The notes under the pieces were generated by a model. That model did no database searches, was not told where the DNA came from, and worked only from the letters and a program-made list of their open reading frames with translations. The position numbers and the translations under genes are program-made. Source: Torymus aiolomorphi (taxonomy: Eukaryota > Arthropoda > Insecta > Hymenoptera > Torymidae). From it: a stretch of 64,000 bases of DNA. This document shows positions 48,981 through 63,379 of this stretch, one piece after another. The stretch spans positions 113,848,011-113,912,010 of the forward strand of contig CM070877.1 in NCBI GenBank assembly GCA_036365515.1, in the 5' to 3' direction. The stretch's first letter is position 1. Every line of letters starts with the position of its first letter.

Positions 48981-50488
48981 TCATTGCCTCTCATGTGGCT
49001 GCTCGCGTTCATCATTATTTAAGTTATCAAGTCCCTGCTCGACATCGTTAACAAAATTTACATTTTCTCCGTTCGCTTTTCCGTTAACATCTTGAATTTC
49101 GTTTTGATTAACACTCTGTTGCTTCTCAACTCTTTCTGAGCTTAGAGAGGAGAGATCAAGTGCTACATGGTTGTCTAAAGATAACATAAATAAAACAATA
49201 TTGTAACAAGTTATAGAAAACATTATGTATTATATTTTTAAAATGTTTCTAATGAAAAGAAGACTCATACTATTATATTATATGCATTAAGTATTATATA
49301 AATAACATCAGTTCACTTTATATAAATAACATCAACAGCAATAACTTGTATTTAAATTATAACAAGTGACTGTTCGCTACCTATGAAACCTATGATCGCC
49401 TATGAAAAGAGTATCTTAACGATAACTAGTACCAAAATCATAACAAAAAAATTTTAATTTTTTTATAATCAACATGATATTTAACTTAGGATTTTATTTT
49501 AAATTTTAAGAATATTCTAATGAGTATGTTAATGAGTTAATCGATGAATAAGGACTCGATTTACCTTCTGAATTCTCATTAACAACATCTACTGGATTGA
49601 CACTTTGATTATTTGGCAGTTGCTCGATCAAAGTTGGGGATTTGCAAGCACCTGGTAGTACTCCTTGACATAAAGTTTGTGAACCTGTAAATTGAAATAT
49701 AAAACGGCGTTTATCAGCAAATCATAACAAAAAAATTAAAAGTTTTTATAATCAACATGATATTCAACTTAGGATTTTATTTTAAATTTTATGAATAATC
49801 TAATGAGTATGTTAACCCATTTCTTCCCAAGCGGCCATTTTATAGTCGATTGGTTTTTTGCCTAAAAAATTGTCGAAAAAAAAAATAATGGAAATTTCAA
49901 AATTCTGACTTCAGAATTGTAAAGAGCGGACAATTTTACTTCGGAAAAGTGCTATTGGTTATTATTTTTTTTTCGACAATTTTTTAGGCAAAATACCAAT
50001 CGACTATAAAATGGCCGCTTGGGAAGAAATGGGTTAATGAGTTAATCGATGAATAAGGACTCGATTTACCTTCTGAATTCTCATTAACAACATTTACTGG
50101 ATTGACACTTTGATTATTTGGCAGTTGCTCGATCAAAGTTGGTGATTTGCAAGCACCTGGTAATACTTCTTGATATAAACTTTGTGATTCTTCTCCTGGA
50201 AAGTGAAATATAAAACAGTGTTTGTCAGAATTATTTAACATAAATCCAATTTATAAATTAAAATACCTTTCGTTATACTGCTGACTAAAGAGCTTTCATC
50301 ATCAGAATATATTATAGATTTTTTTTTTTTTGTTCAATATTACTGTCTAAATCAGATTCAGAGTCAGAAGAGTCTGATGATAATATTGGTTTCTTAAAAT
50401 TCAAAATTATTGATTTTTCTGAAAGTAGCGTAAATGTTTTTGGCCAGCTACTTTTTTTAGCATTTTTAATATGTTCAACATGTTCCAT
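48981..50488 (-). pseudogene. Upstream exons of the BEN locus, with a duplicated exon
   Basis: Exon 50488-50267 (HIKNAKKSSWPKTFTLLSEKS, acidic Ser/Asp stretch; a 13-A run causes a frame change, 14 would keep it open); exon 50195-50070; its duplicate 49684-49565 (both SxxLxQxVLPGACKSPTLIEQ and NNQSVNPVxVVNENSE); exon 49174-48981 (ending HERQ and TGA). The first three junctions are in phase 1 and compatible. How the last exon joins 48963-48903 is unclear: the donor may be a mutated AG|GCAATG. The low-complexity, Asn-rich sequence fits the variable linker of BEN proteins. Confidence 0.5.
49816..50033. mobile_element. piggyBac-like palindromic MITE, TSD TTAA
   Basis: Termini CCCATTTCTTCCCAAGCGGCC and complement, arms of about 60 bp, flanked by TTAA (49812-49815, 50034-50037). 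The neighbouring tandem copy of the host segment (around 49528) has the uninterrupted site GTATGTTAATGAG, proving the insertion boundary. CCC/GGG ends and TTAA fit piggyBac. Confidence 0.9.
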
Positions 50489-52757
50489 CTGCGAATAAGT
50501 TCTTGAATTAAGTAAACAATTAGCTTATTACAAAGTTTAAGACAGTCTTTTAGTTACTTTTGGTAACACTCAAATAAAACTTTATGTATAAGGCTATCTG
50601 TATTTCAGTTTTTATATGTTTATGTGTACAATTGAAACTAATAATTTTATTTTTTAATTATTTATAACGATCATTTTAATCAAAAGTGCCTTACAAGGAG
50701 TCATAACTACATAAGTTTTGTTAGAGGGCCCTCAAAGAGAATCATGCCGAGCTATAAAAAAAAAAAAATTGTTTTTCAGATGAAAATTAGTAAAAATTTA
50801 ATATAGAAAACTAAATGCATAAAGCTTTTATTTTATTTTATTTTTTATAATCACTGTAGTGTATTGGGATGGCTAATGGGGGAAAATCCCAAAAAGCCAC
50901 AGGCCAGCGATGCCCTAGAACACGGTGCCGCGGGTGTCAGACTAAAATGACTTGCCCGAGGATCTGCTCCTGGAATCCCAAAAACAACGAGAAGATCGCA
51001 CGCGAACTTCGCTTTCCAACTAATTGGATCGCTGAGTGAAAAGCGGGCGCTCGAAGAGTAAAGCGCGCGGCCGCTACGCTCAGATATGAAAACGACCGGC
51101 GGAGTCGTTTTCCCGCGGAGGCGGCGGTATCCGGGAGAAGAACAGGTTGCAATGAACAATGCGACGAGTAACTAGATATCACAGTATATTGAAATCACCA
51201 ATAAATACAAGCACAACGCACGTGCTGATTAAAACAATGAGTTAGTTCGCGCGCGACAGTTAAGATTCAAGCGCGCGAACGATACGGCGCGCGGCGAAGC
51301 TGCTACTCTCGCGCGCGATGTTAAGGACGCTTGCTCACAAAATGAGTTTCTATAGAATCTTATGAAACTTGCAGGGTAGATTCTTATTGTTATTATGTGT
51401 AACATCTGCAAACTTCAGAAAGCCTAGCAACACCGTTCATGAGATATAAGCTATCAAAGTTAGACAATTTAATACGGTGTCTTATGAAAAAGTCGTGAAA
51501 AAATGAACGTTTTCATTAATAACACCAAAAGTTTTCTATAGAATTGAACGAAAAAGAGATATTTTACTAATGATGATATTTTAAATAAGCTCTCCAAAAT
51601 CCAGAAAGCCTAGCAGCACCGTTTTCGAGATACAGTTGTTTAAAGTAGGTAACTTCGGCCGCGCGTGTCCTTGTGTACGTGTAAACAAACCAATGGCGTG
51701 CCCGCGCGCTACGCGTATGTCTACACAGACGGAGCGCTTCGATGTGAATGTACACACCGATGAAGCGGCGCCATGTGTATGTGTACAGTCTTGCGTGAAA
51801 TTTTGAGAGTGGGGAGATCTGAGAGAGCGCTAGGTGTACGGCGTTCGACTCTGCGTACTTTTGGTTACGATTGCAATGAGCAAGCGTCCTTAAAGTACGG
51901 CGGGCTGACACACACCCGCACGTACACTGTACAGAAAGCTTGCATGGGGCGATTTCCGTGCCAACCTTTACATGTAACGCGAGAGATGAGAGTATAAGAC
52001 TTACTTTTGGAAGTAGCAGCCGGTGCACTCGACTCTCTCTCGCTTGCACAGTAGTTGCGCGCTATGTCTCTCTCTCTCTCCCTCTCACTCACTGTATTAG
52101 GTCGGCAGGCGGGCTGGCTGCCGGCTCCTCGCTCTCTGTCTCATGTGGCTCACGCAGCTCGGGATCACTCTCTCTCTGTCTCTCTTTTACACGCATACAC
52201 TCTGCTCGGTGCCTCCACTACACTCGCGGTAACTATAAAAAGAGAGGACGGCGCGGATGAGATAACTTTCGAGAGACACGCTGGAGAGAAGTTCACGGCA
52301 CGATGGCAGACACGAAGATGGCTACCGTGACTCGCATAAAGCCGTAGCAGCTTCGCGGGTACGCGACGGGCATATTACGCGTCGCGGGTCCGTTCTAATC
52401 CAGTTGGGATGCTCGCGCGCTTGCGCCCCCAGTGAGCATGCCTGCTCGGCGCGGGTAATTCGAATCTCAAATTACCTAACTCGCGCACGCGTTACAGTAG
52501 TACCATATTAATAGTAAAATATTCATTAATTCGTAATTTAATACCTTTCTTTTCTTTTCCAATGCAACAATATTGATCTCTTCTGCGCTCTCTGAAAATC
52601 ATTCCAAATCACTCGCGTTGACTACTGGGAATTAAATTCTCTTTTTTTCCAGATTTTTCTCTTCTTCTTCACCACCTATGAACATGTAATGATACATTAA
52701 CTATATATATCATAACTATGGGAATTGGTATATTTGAAGAGATATCAACGTATAGAA
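50489..52757. other. Long region without recognisable gene (BEN intron or insertion)
   Basis: 50489-50850 is AT-rich. 50860-52480 is CpG-rich with many short palindromic words and no consistent frame. The phrase AGAAAGCCTAGCA-CACCGTT occurs twice (51418 and 51602) next to GAGATA, an imperfect internal duplication. CT-rich stretches at 52060-52190. 52490-52740 is AT-rich again. Confidence 0.4.
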
Positions 52758-52758
52758 C

Positions 52759-52940
52759 GGTACTTTTGAAGAGATGTCGGCATTTTGAAGAGACTCCTCA
52801 AATTTCTCAAAGCAAGAATCGCGACTTTTGAGGAGAAATCTATACCCCCTTTTCCCAGAGTCGGTAACCTGAGGGTCATTATTTCTTTAGTCACATTGTC
52901 CGAACTCTGAGCGAAAGGTTCACATCTCCTCAAAAGTACC
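52759..52940. mobile_element. Short TIR element (MITE), 182 bp
   Basis: Ends GGTACTTTTGAAGAGATGT and near-complement ACATCTCCTCAAAAGTACC. The interior block 52865-52893 occurs inverted at 14311-14339. No clear target duplication, so superfamily unknown. Confidence 0.5.
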
Positions 52941-52949
52941 AATTTACAA

Positions 52950-52951
52950 AC

Positions 52952-53048
<97 letters not shown>

Positions 53049-53066
53049 AAAAATAATAATACTTAC
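52950..53066. repeat. (TA)n microsatellite
   Basis: About 85 bases of TA (52958-53044), just inside the intron following the first BEN-locus exon. Confidence 0.95.
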
Positions 53067-53270
53067 ATGCTAAACCACCAACTTGTACTGCTATAAATAC
53101 CCCGGCTGGGTTTTTTTCATCTTTCCACCAAGCCTCGCACAAAACATTCTTCTTAAAATCTTGCCGATGTGATGGTTTTTTTTTTTAAATTCTCAGATGT
53201 CTGCTATCGGCAACATCGTAACAAAATCATCTTGACAACACTTAACTTTGGCTGTGGTAACTTCACTCAT
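53067..53270 (-). pseudogene. First exon of the BEN locus
   Basis: ATG at 53270 (MSEVTTAKVKCCQDDFVTMLPIADI), TGA at 53195-53193, a frame change in an A-run near 53180, then FKKNVLCEAWWKDEKNPAGVFIAVQVGGLA to a strong donor GTAAGT at 53066. The sequence looks like the conserved N-terminal segment of an insect BEN-associated protein. Phase does not match the next exon found (50488), so an exon between is missing or lost. Confidence 0.4.
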
Positions 53271-53560
53271 TATTTCAAATGCAAATTGAATTGTCGACTA
53301 AACGTATAATATCAGTACCTTTAGCTGGGCATTTATATAGAAAACAACCAAATGTCAAAACTAGCGCGCAAGGTGAAACACCACGACTCTACAAAGGCTG
53401 TGGAAAGAGAAGAATAGAGAGATACATGGCAGACAAAACAATTCGCGATCGCCTGTTTAGCGCGCTATCTGTCAATACCGTGTGGTGGACCCATAAGAAC
53501 TATCGGATGGCGCGCCATGCGGGTGATGCGGTCCCATACGGTCGCGAATGCCGATTACCG
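53271..53560. other. Non-coding flank
   Basis: Upstream of the BEN locus; a 122-codon plus-strand frame crosses it into the palindrome to the right. It has no recognisable domain and is probably chance. CpG-rich words (GCGCGCCATGCG) near 53510. Confidence 0.3.
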
Positions 53561-53829
53561 AGCAGGCGCCGCACAGTGGGGCCACGAGCAAAAAAAAGCG
53601 CCGAAATTCGCGCTTGCCTCAAAAAATGCATAAAAAAAAAAGTTTGAGGCACGAAAGTATTCGTTGTAACCTATATTTTATTAAACCGTTTCCCCTGGTA
53701 TGATCGTAATCGATATGTATATGTATATCAGGCATATATTGAGCATACATACAGTAACCGCATTAAAATGACATTTTCGTGCAAAGCTTTTCATTACTCG
53801 ATGTATCTACCATAATAAAAATATATTTA

Positions 53830-53905
<76 letters not shown>

Positions 53906-54930
53906 TTAGATTATTATTAGACATACATATGAGTTATATCGGTTCGTGTATGTGTGTATATATGCATATATATAAATATTATCTTATATCTTAAAAATGA
54001 ACAAAATTAAAAAAATGGATTTTGTGGTATGCGACACATACACGTATACATACACACAAGGACAAACACGCGCGTACACACACACAAATATATCTGTGGT
54101 GCTGAGGAAGAAGGGAACAAATCACTTGGAAAAGTTTTAGAGATATGACGATTTAAATGATAAAGCTTAAATGCAACTGCTATAGTTGTCCTTTTTCAAT
54201 TACGTTGTAACTACAGAATAATGAACTTTTTACCAAATAAAAACTTCAAAATATGGTGTATTAAACCTCAAAAAAAAGAAAAATGGCTTTAACTCGATTT
54301 TCATAAAGAGTGGATTAATTCCCATTTTCCTTGGCACCACAGATATATTACTTATTATGAAATTCACTATTTATTAAATATTGAACATGTAGATGTGGTA
54401 TAATACAAATAATGCATATTATATTATATCAATAATAAGTAATATATAGTTGTGTGTGTGTGTGTATGCGCGTGTTTGTCCGTGTGTGTATGTATACGTG
54501 TATGTGTCGCATACCACAAAATCCATTTTTTAAATTTTATTCATTTTTAAGATATAAGATAATATTTATATATATGCATATATACACACATACACGAACC
54601 GATATAACTCATATGTATGTCTAATAATAATCTAATGATATATATATATGTGTGTGTGTGTGTTAAATATATTGTTATTATGGTAGATACATCGAGTAAT
54701 GAAAAGCTTTGCACGAAAATGTCATTTTAATACGGTTACTGTATGTGTGCTCAATATACGCCTGATATACATATATATCGATTACGATCATACCGGGGGA
54801 AACGGTTTATTAAAATATAGGTTACAACGAATACTTTCGTGCCTCAAACTTTTTTTTTATGCATTTTTCGAGGCAAGCGCGAATTTCGGCGCTTTCTTTT
54901 GCTCGCGGCCCCACTATGCGCCGGGCAAGT
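53561..54930. mobile_element. 1.37-kb palindromic element with ~500-bp arms
   Basis: Left arm from GGCGCCGCACAGTGGGGCC, right arm ending in GGCCCCACTATGCGCC. Arms match through GTTTGAGGCACGAAAGTATT, TCATTACTCGATGTATCTACC and TTTTGTGGTATGCGACACA, then a ~300-bp spacer (54110-54430). A TA/CA microsatellite in the left arm (53825-53905) is shorter in the right arm. No ORF. Target duplication not identified. Confidence 0.75.
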
Positions 54931-54952
54931 CGAACTGTGATTCTGTGAATAA

Positions 54953-55188
54953 GGGACAATGTACATAAGAGTCGTGTCGTGCTGTGTCGTGCTCTGCCTT
55001 GCCTTGCCCTTGCCGTGTCGTGTCTTGCACTTGCCGTGCCTTGCCGTTTCGTTCCTACAGAGATATAGAATACATGTTTATAAACCAACAGAAATAGAAA
55101 CGAAACGGCAAGGCACGGCAAGGGCAAGGCACAGCACGGCAAGGCACAGCGCGACATAGCTCGACACGGCTCTTATGTACATTGTCCC
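54953..55188. mobile_element. Harbinger-like palindromic MITE, TSD TAA
   Basis: Termini GGGACAATGTACATAAGAG and complement CTCTTATGTACATTGTCCC, flanked by TAA on both sides. Arms are rich in CCTTGCC/GGCAAGG around a short spacer. The same terminus type occurs at 11633 and 12148, so this is one MITE family with unrelated stems. Confidence 0.85.
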
Positions 55189-55600
55189 TAATACATATAC
55201 ATATACGTATACTTTATTTAATTGTCAATTTGGTATACCTATTCTTGATAAGGCCACACATTTTCCGAGCAGCGCCCACATCAGTAAAATTTCAAAAACA
55301 TTTAAGAAAGTATTTCACACCATTGGAAACAGAAGTAGTGAGCGGACGAGTGCGAAGGTATGTATATACTTGTTTACTTCTCTTGGTTACTTCTCTGATA
55401 AGAATTGCATTTATATTGTGCTGAAACAAGGTGTATTGTGTAGGTATTAGACCATCCTACGGTTTTGCTCTTACATCGTCTCGTGTATATGTGCGAGAGA
55501 AAATTCGCACGCCACTCGAATCTTATAGGAAAGAGTAGTTTAGAATGCCTGCGTACTAAACAGTAGCCAGTACCCATGTCTCTCAATTATTTTATTGTAT
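55189..55600. other. Possible exon fragment, unassigned
   Basis: 55240-55358 (plus) stays open in two frames and ends AAG|GTATGT, a good donor. I recognise no protein and cannot call a gene. Confidence 0.2.
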
Positions 55601-56680
55601 TCCCTGCTAGAAATACCGGATTCAAAATGATAAAAATGTATTCAAATTGAATCACATTGAATACATTTAATACCGTGAATCAATTTGAAGAAACGTACGA
55701 GATTGAAATTAATCAGATTTAATCACTTTCTATTCTAATCCCTTTTAATCTACAAATTAAGTATTTATTTTTAATCATTTTAATATCTTTCAATCCCCGA
55801 AGATAATGAATCACTTTCATTACCGACAGTAAGTATTAAATTTAATACAGCTTAATCATATTTAATGCCACATATTTCAATGTTTCTTAATTCGCCATTC
55901 TTGCATTCAAATAAAATCATATTTTATCTACGTTGAATATACTGCTTATTTCAATCGCTTTTAAAACCTAAGATTAGTAATGAATTAATACTGCTTTAAT
56001 CTTATTAAATGCCAAACTATTCAAAACTTTTTAATTTGCTATTTAGGTATTAACATTTAATCCTTTTTTATCCAAATTTTAAACTTTTAGAACTAATCGC
56101 TTTTAATCCATAAAGCAGGCATTAAAATTAAAACTATTTTTATCTACTTTAATAACAAACAATGTAATCCCCTTTAATTCGCTATTGAAGGATTCACATT
56201 TAATTCCTTTTTATCCAAAATTATAGCTTTTATTATTAATTAATCGCTTTTAATACATAAAGCAGGTATTTAAATCAAAAATTTTTTTTTATCTGTTTCA
56301 ATGAAACCTTTAATTCGCTATTTAGGTATTAACATTAAAATCTTTTTTAACAAAATTTTAAACATATAATACTAATCGCTATTAATGCATAAAACCTGAA
56401 TTTAAATCAAAACTACTTTCGTGTGTATGTAAATGATAAATAATTTAATTCCCTTTAATATGCTTTTTTGATATTAAAATTTATTAATTCAGTTTAACCA
56501 GTGAAAAAGGATAAAATCGTTATTAAAGGAAATTGTATTGGATCGCATTCAATCAGCTTTAAAGAAGTGATAAAATTTGAATTGGAATTGATTAAGTTTC
56601 GGAAAACACAAAAAAAAGATAAATTTGGAATTTAAAATGATTTAGTTATATCTCATTCAATCATTTGAATCCCCCGTCTT
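55600..56680. repeat. Degenerate ~138-bp tandem repeat region
   Basis: Units beginning TTTAATTCGCTATTTAGGTATT recur near 56034, 56173 and 56309, with older copies near 55883 and 56456. Each contains AATCGCTTTTAATNCATAAA and TTTTTATC blocks. The edges share ATTCAAATTGAATC-like words (55640, 56570-56670). No coding potential. Confidence 0.7.
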
Positions 56681-57778
56681 GCGCGAGTCGCTGGCAAGAG
56701 ACTAGTTCGCGCGTTGCCGCTAGGTGGCGCGACCCCTCCCCGCGCGGCTCCCAAGTCCCACAGTCAACCACGCCGGGCGCGAGTATATGAGCAATTCTCT
56801 AGAACTTTTAACTTTTACCGTACTGTAATATATCTTATGGTTCTAAGATATTTAGCTATCAAAGTCAAGCAAATATTTATAAAGTCCACTTCCAGTAACA
56901 TGTTCCAGTACACAGTACTCACTTTTAAACAAGAATAAGCTCTGTCGGAAATCTGAAAAGGCCTAAATTTAGAGGTTTTGCATGCGAACCGTACGAAATT
57001 TTCATCCTTTTTACATCAATAAAAAAATAACTATTTTATAAATGCTTTACTAACTTTCTTAAGCTATCATCCTTTGTTTAGTATTCAAAAATATGTTGTC
57101 GGATTGAATGTGCCTACGTTTAAAAAAAAAGTGCATAGCATTATCTCTGCGACACTGTATTTTGGTAAAAATCAGAAATAAACTTTATTTGTCGATTAAA
57201 AAAAATAACTATTGTGTTTTTTTAACTTTCTGGAGCGTAAATTATTCGTCTTGGAGAGACGAACAAAAGGCGACTTTTGTTATAAGTGTGCCTCTTATGG
57301 AAAGTAAGTATGATCTACTAAAACACGGTGTCGATGCGCCCCTCGCCTAAAAATTATCATTTTTTGGTGGCACACGTAAACAACAGTATATACCTCTAAT
57401 GTAAGTATGGCTCTTTTTACTACACACAATTTCTCAAAAAATTCACTGGGTGTCTAACGAAATTTTGGTTTATTTTAAAAAAAATCAAAAAAGAAAGTGA
57501 TTGTAAGGCAGTTTTACATGCATTTGCTCACGCTTACTCGTACGTGCATAAGCATAAGAAATAAAAAAACTATGTTTAAAAATGAGGAGCTGACCCTTTT
57601 TATTGTTATTTGGGGTACCTAAAACAGAAAAAAGTGAGTTTTGTGTATATGTGCCTCAACATTAAATTTTGAAATTTCTATTTAGCTAAAAGTTCAAAGT
57701 TCCAGAGAAATACTCATATAAGTAGTCCAAGCAATCTGTCACGGCCTAATGTTAAATTTACAGAAATTCCATCCCGGA
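56681..57778. other. No gene recognised
   Basis: Starts with a CpG-rich stretch (GCCGCTAGGTGGCGCGACC), then AT-rich non-coding sequence. Short frames (56714-56938, 57108-57350) have no recognisable domains. Confidence 0.4.
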
Positions 57779-60270
<2,492 letters not shown>

Positions 60271-61113
60271 AAAAAATATGGCTGTATAGGAAATTAAATT
60301 CTGAATCACGTTTCCGTTTCATACAACCGCAGCCGAAATGGCGAACTTGGTCAAAAAAATTCGTAAAGTTGGAAAAAACGGTTTTTCGCCAATAGAAAAA
60401 AACTATAACTCGGATCAAAAAAAGTTAAATGAGGAAGTTGTAGGTATTAAAAAGATCTATCGATTCATGTAAATACATGTGTATCGATTTTTGTTACTTT
60501 TCGAGATATATCGAAAAACCTCTAAAAATCGGGTTCTGTACTTTCTAAAAAAAAATCAGTGAAAAAATCACTGTTTTGGTCAGTGAATGTTCGTTCCACT
60601 AAAAAATCAGTGAAAAAATCACCGTTTTGGTCAGTGAATGTTCGTTCCACTAAAAAATCAGTGAAAAATCACTGCTTTTATCAGCGACTTGACGATTCTG
60701 CAATTTTGCAATAAACTGATCAGCGCAGTGATTAGTCTTCCCATCGTATTTCGCTGCTCGGCCAGTGGAAAAGCACTCTGTTGTTCTCACGTCGTGCACG
60801 CGGAGACCAGCTCAGACAACTATCTAAGGGTAGAGTGAAATAGTACTTTTCGACACAGGTGCAGGATTAGAACACTACGCCGAAAAATCATATCAAAGTT
60901 GTGATTTTGAGGTTAGAGTGGTATAAAGACTAGGAGTCACAATTGATAGTTAACTTAATAAAAAAAACAACTTATTATATTGATATATAGTAACATAATT
61001 ATTCGTAATGAATAAAATAATTTAATTACGTTTATGATAGTGTCAGTCTCGTTAATTCTTTAAAACTCATAAAAGTATGTTTCACTGGTGAGTGCACCCG
61101 ATAAGCACCCTCT
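60271..61113. other. No gene; 51-bp short tandem repeat
   Basis: Units at 60556, 60607 and 60658 (TCAGTGAAAAAATCAC, then TTTTGGTCAGTGAATG, then TTCGTTCCACTAAAAAA), about 2.3 copies. Each unit contains the small palindrome AGTGAAAAAATCACT. The remainder is non-coding. Confidence 0.7.
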
Positions 61114-61739
61114 GAAAAAAAAACCGCTGCCAAGTCATTGGCACGTAACTTCCTCCAAATTGATTTATCGTTCCTACAATCTTTATTCATTCTACATGTT
61201 TTAAAATGATTTAAAAATTCATTAATATTTAAAATTCAACCTTATTCCGCTCCGCCGTCGATATATCACATACAAAATAGTCTATAAATTTCAAATTGAT
61301 ACATGATGTGTGATTTTTCAAAATCACGATTTTGAAAAAAACCGTAAAAAATTTTAATCTTGAATAGACGATTTTTTTACCTAAAGGACTTATACGATAA
61401 ATATACAAACTCTACATTTCCACAAAATTTCAACATGATTAAACCAATTTTTTTCACTAGTTATTATACGACAAAGAAATTGACTTTGTAAAATACGAAA
61501 ATTTTCAATATCAAATATCTAAAAAAGTTCGACCGTTCGATCTTGATGAAAATTAGCACACAATTATATATACCATATACAAAATTGTCTATGAATTTGG
61601 AGCTGATACATAGAGCCGTTCTCGAGAAATTACGATTTGAAAAAAAGGTTAAAAAAAATTTAACCTCTAATATCCGAAATTTATGGACAAATCATTTTGC
61701 TCAAAAGACTAGACCGAAAGCTATCCAAAATCTACCTGT
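61114..61739 (+). mobile_element. Hairpin-ended non-autonomous repeat, copy 4 (interrupted)
   Basis: The 5' end has an A-run and CCGCTGCCAAGTCATTGGCA, with family phrases GAGCCGTTCTCGAGAAATTACG and AAAATCTACCT. Cut at 61740 by the inverted-repeat element; no 3' hairpin is found before the window end. Confidence 0.65.
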
Positions 61740-63379
61740 ACCCTGGTAGAAAACCAACCAAAATGACTTAACTGCAACGGTTTGCCAATCGTTTTGGCCA
61801 ACGAATAACAAAAATATTGACAAACGGTTGGCCAATGGATGGTGAACTATGTGAACTATATCGATAATTAGAAGCATCGAATGCGTGGACTAGGTCTTTG
61901 GGGTGGCCGATGATCGACTCTAGGTGGTGCGCTCCGTAGTTTTATGCATTAAGATCTCAGGGTGAATCTAATACGTGACCCAGGTGTTCGGGGTAGCCGA
62001 GGACGATGTCTAGGTAGTGCGCTCCGTAGTTTCTTGCATCTAAGTGTTGGAACACATCGAATGCGTGGTCTAGGTCTTTGGGGTAGCCGATTACGGAGTC
62101 TAGGTGGTGCGCACCGTAGGTTCTTTGCTGTCGGTGTTGGATCTTATCGAATACGTGGCCCAGGTTTCGGGGTAGCCGAAAACGATGTCTAGGTGGTGCG
62201 CTCCATAGTTTTTTGCATCTAGATGTTGGAACAATCGAATGCGTAATCTAGGTCTTTGGGGTAGCCGATTACGGAGTCTAGGTGGCGCGCGCCGTAGGTT
62301 CTTGGTCGTAGGTGGTGGATCTTATCGAATACGTAGCCCAGGTGTTCGGGGTAGCCGAAAACGATGTCTACGTTGTGCGCTTCGTAGTTTTTTGCATCTA
62401 GGTGTTGAAACACATCGAATGCGTGGTATAGGTCTTTGGGAGAGCTGATCATGATGTTTAGGTAGTGCGCTCCATAGTTTTTTGGCTCCAGGTGTTGGAA
62501 CATATCGCAAACGTGGTGGACCAGGAAAACTACGGAGCGCATTACCTAGACACCGTCATTGGCTACCCCGACCACCTAGACCACGCATGGAATGCATTCC
62601 GATACGCAGACGCAAAAAACTATGGAGCGCACCACCTAGACATCGTCATTGGCTACCACGAACACCTGCACCACGTATTCGATGAGATCCAACACATACA
62701 GCCAAGAACCTACGATGCGCACCACCTAAACTTCGTAATCGGCTATCCCAAATACCTAGACCACGCATTCGATGTGTTCCAACACCTAGATGCAAAAAAC
62801 TACGAAGCGCACCACCTAGACATTGTAATCGGCTAAACGACGCATGGAATGAATTCCTACACCTAGGTGCAAAAAACTACGGAGCGCACAACCTAGACTC
62901 CGTAATCGGTCACCCTGAACACCTAGACGACGCATTCGATGAGATCCAACACCTACAGCCAAAAACCTACGGTGCGCACCACCTAGACTCCGTAATCTGC
63001 TATCCCGATCACCTAGACCACGCGTGAGATGCATTCCGACACACAGATGCAAAAAACTACGGAGCGCACTACGTAGGCTCCATAATTGGTCAACCTGAAC
63101 ACCTAGGCGACGCATTCGATGAGTTCTAACACCTAGAGCCACAAACCTACGGCGCGCACCACCTAGACTCCGTCATCGGCCACCATTTACGAAGCTAATG
63201 AGCCATTTATTTGTATCAAGAAATTACTTTTCTTATTATAGCATTCATTGGCCAACCGCAAGGCTTATTCCGTGACGAAATAAGCGGTAATTATTACCAA
63301 CCATTGGTTAAACGGTTGGCCAAATCTTTGCGATTTGGTGAACAGATGGCGAACGGTTGGTTACCATTTCTACCAGGGT
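61740..63379. mobile_element. Foldback element made of inverted arrays of a 90-bp repeat
   Basis: Ends ACCCTGGTAGAAA and TTTCTACCAGGGT. Left half (about 61870-62515) holds about seven tandem 90-bp units; right half (about 62525-63185) holds about seven in opposite orientation, meeting near 62520. Read outward-to-inward, a 30-residue unit is encoded: NYGAHHLDIVIGYPEHLDHVFD plus a linker. Longest frames are 107 codons (62542-62219, minus) and 123 codons (62465-62836, plus). Because the period is a multiple of three, open frames may simply reflect the repeat. Confidence 0.7.

Noticed and set aside
50851..52330. Multiple 60-160-codon frames in CpG-rich DNA
   Set aside because: Open on both strands with no consistent codon pattern or domain.
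53279..53647. 122-codon frame MQIELSTKR...
   Set aside because: Runs from the BEN-locus upstream region into the arm of a palindromic element; no family recognised and half of it is repeat.
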